Notes under the pieces: model-generated
What the model saw: only the letters and a program-made list of their open reading frames with translations
Databases searched by the model: none
What the model was told of the DNA's origin: nothing
Part shown: positions 24,001-34,675 of the stretch, in pieces
Position numbering within the stretch: the first letter of the stretch is position 1
How the letters are laid out: each line of letters opens with the position of its first letter
Assembly: GCA_022885665.1 (NCBI GenBank)
Contig: JAGQDJ010000199.1
Coordinates: 28,389 to 92,388, forward strand
DNA from: Triops longicaudatus
Lineage: Eukaryota; Arthropoda; Branchiopoda; Notostraca; Triopsidae
Length of the DNA stretch: 64,000 bases
Direction of reading: 5' to 3'
Made by a program: the position numbers and the translations under genes

Positions 24001-27000
24001 TCATATGTGAAGCGTACGTCGCCTACCCTACAAAGGATTGATTATTAAATATCTAAAAAATAGATATTTAAAAAATAAAAACAAAGTACACAATAACTAA
24101 AATAACCCGAGTGTTTTCTTTTCTTTCTTTTCAGGGTGTTGTCGCTGGTGTTCTGTTGGTCACGCCTAATGCGCTCATGTTCGATCCCAATGTATCGGAT
24201 CCATTAGTAATCGAAAACGGACCGGAGAGATATGGCGTCATTGCACCGTTAGAGTGCGTAGCCAGTGCGGGATTGTACCCCGATATTGCTCACATGCGAT
24301 TAAGCGACGTATCACCCAACAAGTAACATACCATTATGCGTTTTTCTGGGAGAAAAAAATCGGTAAAGCCAGAACTTAAGGCTACGGTACTCCTAAGGCA
24401 CTAAGGCACGAAATTAGTTCAATATTTCAAAATAGTTCTCCCAAAGTAATGTAAATAGTGCATCGTGCACATCGAGTTTTTTCTAATATGCTTTTTAAAT
24501 TTGCAAACTGGGGTGAAGTTTTCGTCGCTTATTTGGAAAAATAGTTTTAAAAAAATCGAGCCATTTTTTAAAGAGAACAGAATTAAAATACGACAATTTT
24601 CGAATTGTGCCCCGCCTAGCTTACGTAGTAGTCTTTACGAAACAACAACATATATTTATATTGATATATACTTGTCACATTGATTAGTGTATTATTTAAT
24701 TTGTTTTTTATTTTGTATTTACATTTTTCCTTTATTGTAACCAGCGTTACCATTGCTCATTAGTAGTTTACTTGCTTGTATACGTACGCATGTATCTATA
24801 TATGTATGTATGTATGTATGTATGTTAAACCTCTATTTTGTTATTTAGGTCGCTGGAAGTCAACAAACCCGACTTGTACTACCCTTTGGAATGTCCCTTG
24901 TACAAAAAGTACGTCTTAGGCGCCCAGGCAAGAGAAGTCAATTCTCCCAAACTGGAAACGCCCTCTGGTAGCAAAAAGCCATCCGAAACTCAGGAATCAT
25001 TGGACCAAGTCGCTCTCCAGTTGAGCGAAGCAATAAACGATGAAAGTCACCCTACAACAGCCGACGACGAGTCGCATCACGACCCTTTCGGTGAAGTTCC
25101 ACCCCCTCAGTCACAAGAACCACGTACATTCCACAGCCCAAATCGCGTTTCTGCTTTAAGTAGACAACTCAGCGAAACGACGAACCCTTTGCTAGAGAAT
25201 TTAAACGTCGCCCCGCCCCCTTCACCGCGTGAAGTAGCACTATTTACGTTAGAAGAGCCGGGTGAGTCGAAAGACACTTTGTCGCCGGTACCAGGTACGT
25301 CACCGAATTTGGCCACCATTATCGAATGCGTTCCGGAGACGAAACCCGAAGATCAGGAACACGTGATCCGGCTGGAAGTGAAAATGAATGATGCAGATAA
25401 AGAAGCATCATCGTCACCTTGGGCATCACCACGTTCTGCGTCACCCAACACGTCCTCAATGCAGTTAGGGGTGGATGACACGCCTCCTGCGCACCATTCG
25501 TCTAGTTCAGCGAGTTCGGTGGAGAAAATGGATCCAAACGAGTTTAAGCCGCGTGATCCGTTTTCGATCCCTTTAATTGCGCCCAAAGCCAACAACCAAC
25601 AGAGTGCACAGAGTGCTGCGAAGATGGAAAATAATATTGCGGATAAGGAAGGTACTTTTACGCGCAGTTTGGAAGAGAAAGTCGCCGGAAATACGGATCC
25701 TATAGTCATTGGAAACCAAGTCCGAGCACGTCATACTAGCGCAGGTGGCAGCCGAAGCGGTGGAAACGCACTAAGAGGGTCCAGGTTCGTACCGGGAGGC
25801 AGTTCGGATAATAATTCGCAAGAAAACACGCCTCCTAGCTCGTCTTCGCCCGAAACTCGGGGCCAAAAGGTACATTTCTTGCCTCCAAATCTAGTGCAGT
25901 TTCGCTTTATGCGGAGAGTTTTGTATATAAACTGCGTTCTTGGGTTCCGCGTAAGTCTAGGGCACGGAGTGAGAAAAAATTGCTGCGATTAACTGCGCAA
26001 AATGAGGCCGTGACGTGGAAGTGCATTGTTAAGGTGTCGCGTAAAGCGAGATCATGAAAGGAAATTGTGTTCTTTTTATAGCAGTTTTTTCGCAGAATTA
26101 TAGTTAAATTTTTGTTTTCACGTAACACACTATAAAATCTCTATGGAACGTACTTCGTTGGGAAGAGAGAATGTGTTCGTTGTATTTGAGTTTTGTTATA
26201 TGGGTTCCGAGTTAATTGTAGACAAAGAAATTCTGGTATAGCGAACTTCGTTTACACCGAATAGTTTTTCTGTTCCCAAGAAGTTCTTCATCAGGAATTT
26301 TTCTGTATTCTATTACACTTACGCATTTCACGTGTATTTGATTAATTGCGTTGAATTGTTACGTTTTCTCGCATTTAGATTGTTTTCGTATTTATATTTT
26401 TTTATGTTTTTCTTATTTTCAGATGTTGAAACGGCTTTCCTATCCATTGGTGTGGATGGGCGAGAGTTTTAGTTCGGATAAAGATCCTAGTACACAGCAA
26501 ACCGAGCAAACGCCTTCAGAGTCAATGTTTTCTCGCGTGTTTTCCAGGTAAAAAGCAAGAACGTCATTTTTAATTGAAAATTTCGCTTTCATACTTTCGT
26601 ACAAGGAGTGAACGAAGTGTAGCGTAGCTTAGGTTTTTCCATATTTTTGTGTCGTATCGCTTTTGAGTCTTCTAGCTTTTGCAACCTTTAATGTAGTTTG
26701 TTGTTTTTCTCTTTGATTTTTCTTTTTTGCTCCAAAAATATATATATTGGCGCATGTTATGGTAAATGGCGTTTAGTTCTCCTCGATCTTTCGTGGACTT
26801 TAGCAGTGGGCTGTTCTCACGAGCGCCCGAAGAAGTTGCCAAAGTCCGTGACCTCAAAGAATACGGAGCAACAGCCAAAGTACTATCCGATGCCGGGGTC
26901 AGGTAAGTGTTTTTCCTGCCGATAGAAGACACTCCTCCTTTCAAAATGAAGCTTTAAGCTCTGCTTGTCTAGTTCCTTTACTTTCTTAGCTTTTGTGTAG

Positions 27001-30000
27001 TTGAACGCATTTTTCCTCAGAATTTAGAAACGTAATAATTTTGTGAGTAGTTACTGCTTAGTGTAAACCAAAAATTAAATTTGATGTGTTTTTATAGGCG
27101 TGCATCGAATACCAATGATATCACAGCCAGACCAGGACGAGCCGTACCGAAGGTGTCGCCGTCTACCGCGATAGTATCGAACAAAATGGGTTACCGGAGT
27201 ATGGTATCCGTGGAAGACGTTCCTGAGCTTTTTGCATCCTTTGACAGTAAGTTGAGGCAGGTTTCTACTACAGGCTTTATGGCTATTTCGTGGATCCGTG
27301 TCCAGTAGAAAATTTCGGGCTTAAAACTAACGCCTAAGTATCAGACAGTAATTAGATCTGCGGTTGACTGGAAGTATGCTTGGTGTTATTGCCTGGTAGT
27401 GTAGAAACACAGCTTTTGTTCATAACAAAAGCGTAATGGGCTCATTTGCATTAATGTCTTAATATTTATTTTCGTAATAGTATAATTTTCCATAAATTAT
27501 GTGTGCAGGGAAGGAAATATTTTGAAAATATCTTAGACACCATCTGGAGATGTATAGCTGCACCAACTTGAATGAGCCCTTTACGGTGCCATATTTAGTT
27601 AGTAAAAGAGCGCCTAATTATGATAATTTCTAATTTGCTGCTTACCTTGGGAAAGTTCACGCTCCACAGTTTCCTGTCCTTGATTATGTCGGTACGTAAC
27701 ACTAAAAAATGTAGTTGCTTGTTGAGGTGCCAGCTTTACATGTTTCGCATGTAGATGAGTACGATTATAGCATATTATGTTTTTTTAGTTATTTTTGTAT
27801 TGAAAGTTGATTTTATTTCGTGCTCAAAGACAATAGTAAAAGGAAGCAGAAGGACTGAAGCGTATATCACTGTCCATTTACGCTAACGAATTCTTGTTTC
27901 GAATTAGAATTGATTCCAAAACCAGCTCAAGCATGCGAGGATCCGCCGTTGTATTTGCGCATTAGGATGGGCAAACCTTTGAATAAGAAGATTTCGCATT
28001 CTACGCCTTTGATGTCCTACGGCAAAAAAAAGATGCGGCCGGAGTATTGGTTCAGTATTCCTCGTGACAGGTATACCATTTTATTATTAGAGGAGGGATG
28101 GGACAGTTTGGACGTATCACGGATTCAAATCACAGCTAAGAAACTACAATTACTGAAGAGACGAAAAAAGTCAGAGGCTCAATAAATACAATTAAATACA
28201 TACAGACAAAAGCTATGACTAAAAATGTTACAGGTTACACGAAAAAAATGAAGATATTTGTAGCTCTTTTTGTACGAAACAGGCCCTAATGAGTCGTTGT
28301 CACGTTTACGCATTCTCTGTTTACTGCAAGTACCTGGAAATAGTAAAAGAAAAAGAAAAACATAATTTTTTGTGTAAAACGTAAACCACAGAATAATCAC
28401 TCAAAGTTTAGCCGCAAAGATTCTAGAGTGGCTTTGCAGAAGACATACAAAGTTAAAAACGGCCGCATGGGGACGGTTTAGATTTTCGTAGCCTCTTCGA
28501 CCGCAAGTTGTATGTTGCGCAAATGGTAAAATAAAAAACGATATTCACACCTGTATATTTATACGATGATTCTACTTTGCATACGTATTTAATTGTAAGT
28601 TTTTTCCATTTTTCACATACAAACACAAAAAATGCTTTTAAAGAAAATGAGTACACAATCTGTTATTCCTATTACGAATTTTGACCCGCTGTTGCTAAAA
28701 AACAGGCAGAGGCGTCGTGCCATATGGGACCGGGGGGCCCGGGCCCCCCCAAAATTTTTGCCATCCTGAAAAAAGGTATCATTTAAAACTCATTTATAAC
28801 TCATTAACTCGTTTACTAAGAGAAATGCAAAATCGCCCCCCCCCCCAATTTTTTAAGTGCACGACGCCACTGAAAACAGGCACACCGTTCGTGCACGTTA
28901 CGTTGCTGATGTCCCACTTGAACAAATGAATTCAGACTTGTTTGGTCCCGCTATTCAGGGAGTTATGCAATCCTTGTTTTTTTTTTATAGTAAAGAACAG
29001 AGTAACGTGTTTTGCTAAATAGTTCTCTTATCATTTTTTTGTATTTACTTTTCGCTGTTATGACTTTAGACTCTTCTTACTACGTGTTTTTATTTCTTTC
29101 ACGAGAAACTTGGGACACATGACTAATGTGTCCTTGTTGTACTTCTTTCTTATGAATTGGCTACTATGAATTTGGTGTCAAATAATTGTTTTTTCTGTTT
29201 TTTTTTTCTTTGTTGTGTCTAGAGCGGATCATCTTTTCCGGTTTTTCCTGTTGTGGACACCGAACGTTTATGGTGAAATTGATGCAACACAGGCAGCAGA
29301 ACGGGGTTTCCTATTAATCGAAGAGGACACTGAATTATGGGACGAACCCACAGAAACGCAAGTGCGAAGCAAACTGGTACGGAAAATACGGCCCAAGAAG
29401 AACAAGGATGGTGAAGATGACGAAACTGAGGATGATGATCGAGGAAATGATCTCGGAGATATTGCCAAAGAATCTTGGGAGGTAAGCATCCCTTATTATC
29501 AATCTCTCGTCCAATTTTCTTCCTTCTTCTTTACCTTTTTGGCTGGTTTGGCATTTGGGGAATCATTTTTCTCTCTTTTTCTGCTACTTTCAAATATTTT
29601 TATGTTGTCTTTTATAGATTTTTTTCTGAACTTTTTGGAAATTCTAGTACCTGCCAAACGTTAAAAAATAACATTATATTTTTAACTTTTATTTATTTTC
29701 ATAGTTGATTGTTTGAGGTGGAACGTGAATGGATATTTTTTAATAATTTGCATTTTCTCCCTACGGCCAATTTTTCTAACTTTTCGGGTCGATTTCGAAC
29801 TTTGTCCTCGATTAATAGGCAGCCAAAGCGCCGTACGTTCGTCTCATACACTTGATTAAAAACCACACCATGTCAGAAGAAACTGAAGAGGTGGGCAGTA
29901 GTTTAGCCGTGATAAAGTCAAAATTATCGATGTTTTTGGCTGGCAAATATTTTTTACCGTCGTCGGGGAAATTCGCACAGTAACTTGACATAGTCACGCC

Positions 30001-33000
30001 TAGTGTTTAGCTAGTGGATTAGAATTTCGTGCTTCCGTTATCGTTTGTGCGCAACTGTTATACTATGCCACACAACATAATCACGTAGCAAACCAGGACT
30101 GGCAAGTTTCCGGTCCTTTCGCATGTATTGTCACGTTCAGAGCACCATCCTAAGCTAATCCTTTGACACCAAAAGTAGAATTTGGCACCAACACAAGTTA
30201 TTGTATGAATTTCTGCACCAGTTTGCACCAGTTGTATTCACAAAGCACCTTTTTGTATGTGCTAGCTGCGTGTAGATATTGATCTGTTTGATGACGTCAC
30301 CGATACGTTCAAACCGCAAAACGGTGGGAAATTACTGGAGTATAATATCCTTGTAGTCGAAGCGCGGTATTCGGAGCCAGTATTGTGAAGTTGGTACTTA
30401 GAAAGCACCTTGGTAAAGATAAGTTGCTAAAAATGTTTACCTCATCAGGTAATTAGTTCAGAGGGGTTCAAATGGTAATTAGTGAGATAAAACAGGGTAA
30501 TGAAGAAAAGAATAAAGGATCAAAGTGATAATTTACCACAGCAATTAATGCTTGTTAAGTGAGTTACGACAGTACCGAGATAATTTAGCTACTCAGCTGA
30601 ATTAACAGGCACACATAAGAGACAAGGCAAAGTCAAGGTCTTTTTCTTGAGCAGTAACATTGACAAACGCTTGAGAATCGCGTGTCAAGGACGGAGAGTA
30701 GCATTGGTACACACACACGCACACAAACTCATGTTCTGTTCTCCGTCCTTCTTGTCTAAGTTTACATTGTATAAGAAGTAGGGAATTTCAAAGAAACTCG
30801 TTAAAATAAGAAACTCGATGAGTGTGAGGACACAGCCTCGAGTTACGCGAGTAAATAACCTGGTGAGCATACCGCGTGAAGCGAAATCGTCGGAGATCGT
30901 ACAGTGAAAATTAGTTTTTCAACAGTTGCATTGTTTCTATGTAATCTAAGGCCTGTAAAACTAGCTTAAGTATAGCTTATTAGACAATTGACTAGATTTG
31001 CATTTGGTAATGCTAAGATTTCCACGTACAGAATCTAAAATTTTTTTCCACAAGTCTTGTATCCTGCACTAGTCACAATTTCAATTGCATTGACACGCAG
31101 ATAATAATATTTTAAGTTTTTTAGGCAATATTTACCTGTTGTATTAGAACTGTTCGACTTTTAGAAGAAATTTGTTGAATTTTGGTTTCAGCTCACGGCC
31201 TCGTGTTACGCGGGGAGATGTAAGGGACAACGTACCGCGTAAAGCGAGTTTTCTCTCTACTGCACTAGGAAGTTATTTTTTTTTTCGATTTACACCCTTT
31301 TTTTAGTAATACAAAGCTCACAACACCGTATTTGTAAAGCTTTCGTACGCCACTGACCAGGTTTCGTTATACCACGGTAGGATTCCTTTCAGGATGTGAA
31401 ATTCCGTTCCCTTGACATTTAAAACCAACTTCGTTTGCATAAACTTAGTGAAATTCAAGCCTCATAATTTCACTCTTTTGTTTCTACTACTGGATTTACG
31501 TCTCCACTGTGATATACCATACTACGTATCCGTATACGCCCATGAAAGTCCTATTACAAATTTCTCGAACTAACGAGACGAATCGAACCGTTACAATAAT
31601 GGAATTAAAAAATTAAAATCCTAACTCATCCAACATATTTATGTTATGGAACTTTCAAGAACTTTCACCTCAGCCCGCCTATGATACTTTCACCTGTGTA
31701 AACGCAAATATCGTTTGTGCAACAATTTCGTGGCTGTAAATCTTTTAATATTTACTGATTTATTTGTATCTTATTTTGAGCGAGAAACGAATTAGACGTT
31801 TTCTATTTGTCGTACTTTATATTGTAAGCCTTGAATTACCATCTGTTGTGCTCATTGCATTCAGTTTCTTAGACACAGGACAAAATCTCATTATAACGAG
31901 TCCATATGGACCAGAAAGCAGTTTGGTGCTTCCGAAGTTCATTACAATCCTTCGACTATACCCGAAAGTATCCCTGCATCTATTTATTTATTCCTGAATT
32001 TATTATTTATTTATTCCTGCATCTATTACATAAACGTAAAATCAGGTAGCATGTGCAGGTTCAATTGCACAAACTTTGACTCTAGTCAGCACCAAAGGTC
32101 ATCTAAATCCTTCAGAATGAAACAAAAGGGGAAAGACACAAATTAGCCTGGGTTACTCGCATGCCAAAGGGATGGCGTGGTATTCGCACGTAATGTTACC
32201 ATTATTGCAAACCTGCAAGCGCAGCTAAGAGCAGTAGCATGTAGAAAGCACAAAAGAGGGACACATACCGGTACGAAAGGAGAGGAAAGGAGAAACAGAG
32301 AGACACAAGTTAGGAACGCTATCAGTACACACTCGTATTCGGGCTTTGCTGGTGGCAATCCATCGTTTTTCCTCCTTTGCGTAAAAAGAACATCTTACCG
32401 AGCTTCGAAAAACGTAGCCGAGAGGCAAGAAGGAGGCGGGGTCTGTTTAACTGGGCACACAACGCACATTTGGTCTGTCCTTGGCTCCAAACACTTCGTG
32501 GTCCTTGTTTGGTCAGTGCCTGTGCTGGCGTGTTACGGTTCATAACCTTACAATACAACTTTGTTATATTTGCCCTTGCGTGAAATGCACTCTCGTTAGT
32601 ATAGTGCCTTATAGGTTCCAAGAAATGTGATCGGATTTATTTTCTTAAAAAAAACAAGTGGGAAATGTGATTGCCTAAGTGCTGCCTTGTTTTAACCCGT
32701 GTACTGGCCACTGCCTAATTTTGGACACCTCAAAGGATTACTGAAAACTGTGATATCCCCCCAAACAAAATATTAATAATAATAATTTAAAAATAAGAGA
32801 AGAGAGGAACACAAAGAAACACAATGTTGAGAATAGAAAGTAAACCGAAACCAGCTTCGGCAGTGTCGAAGACCTCGTGTGCCAAAAAGGCGTCGAAAAT
32901 GCTGGCGTTTCTGCCAGGAAAACTGAAAAAAGTACTTTCCCGTAAATTTTTTCATATTTTTTGGTTATTGTTCATTACCATGATTAATTCTTATTATTGT

Positions 33001-34638
33001 AATTTGAAGTATATAATAATAACCGTGCCTATTTTTATTGAAAATTAACTCCGTGTTGTATTTAAATAGAGTTAAGATGCTTAGAAAATTTATTGACAAA
33101 TTTACTTATTTTTCTAATGGTTTGGTACGTTCTGTCCATCTGTGTATTTTTCTTATGGTTTGGTACGTTCTGTCCATCTGTGTATTCTGTACGACAGTAG
33201 TGTACGCAGAATTCTCTGTATAATAAGTAAGACGTATTTCTCATCCAACCGAAAGTGTACACGGTATGTAGGACAATGTTATGCCACTTCGATGAGTACA
33301 GACAAGAGCAACAGAGGGAAAGTTGTTTCGGTGATTAGATATTTGCGTTGCGGAAGCTTGTCTATGAAAATCTGTGTTACTTATCTATTATACACCTCGT
33401 CAAATTAATGTTCTATTTTAGTCGCCGTTTTTTCAACATTGATAGATTTTTTAGTGAAATTTTTGTTCTAATTAACTTCAGTAGAAGTAGACGAAAAAAG
33501 ATTTGTATAAATTGTACGAAAAGTGCGACCATTTTGTAAAAAACAGGGTTAAATTGCATCACAGATTACCATTACAAATACAGCTTTACCGTCTGTTTAT
33601 TTCGGTTTTAGACGCCTCTGTTGTGAAAACATTACTTAATTTAACCTAACTCAACCTAACCTAACTGGAACATAACTAACCTAACTAAACATAACCTACC
33701 AAATCTAACCTAACCTAGACATTGACGTTGCGTATAACAGATAAGTACTCAAACCTGGTATTGCAACTATAGGAGAATGTAGGTTTGTTGTCCCAGGTGC
33801 TCGAATTCTTATTGACACGGGTCAGACTTAAGTGCTACTGAATTAAATGCTTTTTCAACCTGTTTACCGAATAAGGGACGCGATTGACGAATTTATTGAT
33901 CCTAAGTAGACTAAGCATTACAGTACAGGGTTTGGCACGCGTTGGGCTTGGTTTACACGAAGCGAGCCAAATTTAGGCAAAGTTGCAGCTGTCCTTGCAA
34001 AGGAGCTTCGATGGGGGATAAATGAGTATAAAAATAGCGGAAACATTAGAAAAGGTTGTAGCAAGGATGTTACTAAGCTTGTGTAGGAGAGTTTAATGTA
34101 AGGAATCTTTCGTGTTTGCAATTTTGTGAGCTGCTTTGCAGTGATTACAAGTGACTCGGCGTTACGGTGTATTGTCCCCACTTATAATGGCGAGAGTTGC
34201 ATAAGGAAATGACATATGTAACAGAAAAAAGGATAGAAGTACTGTGTGACTTATAATCATGTAATGATACGTGGTGTTAAACGTTTTCTTTTAACTGTTT
34301 TGGGGAGAGGGGGGTGAATGGAGGTTTAGTTTAGTGAAACTGGTCTGAAATTTCCTTTCCTTTCTTGTGCACGTCCGCTTTGATTGTGTTTTAGTGAGTT
34401 GAATGGCAAGTTTGTGTAGGGAAGTGTACCAAAGAAGGAAAAATGGGAGAGTGGAGTTTTTTGAGAAGGAAAATTAACGTCTGGATTTGTGTTTAGATTG
34501 TTTCGATGAACGTGTATGGCTCAAGTTTGAGCAGCCTGGAATTGGATAATTATTTGCCCGAATTAATCGGACATTCCGACATTTTGACGGACGAGTGCCG
34601 CAGACAGTTGGCCAAACGGTTGCCAGCCAGAGCAGAAG

Positions 34639-34675
<37 letters not shown>

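Larger units (their letters stand above)
29482..34496. other. 5-kb intron with dispersed and tandem repeats
   Basis: Contains two copies of a TTACGCG...CCGCGT palindromic repeat (30836-30884 and 31198-31246), a 38-bp direct duplication (33112-33185) and a degenerate TAACC array (33643-33715). Open frames around 32.2-32.6 kb occur on both strands and show no family. A possible exon at 29818 was considered and rejected. Confidence 0.5.

Noticed and set aside
29818..29889. Possible extra OXR1-like exon after TTAATAG
   Set aside because: Open and in phase, but its donor (GTGGGC) is weak, and skipping it produces the conserved S-W-E-I-V-S junction seen in the family.
32177..32621. Overlapping open frames on both strands in the 5-kb intron
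   Set aside because: No family, no splice signals, and simultaneous opening on both strands suggests composition rather than coding.
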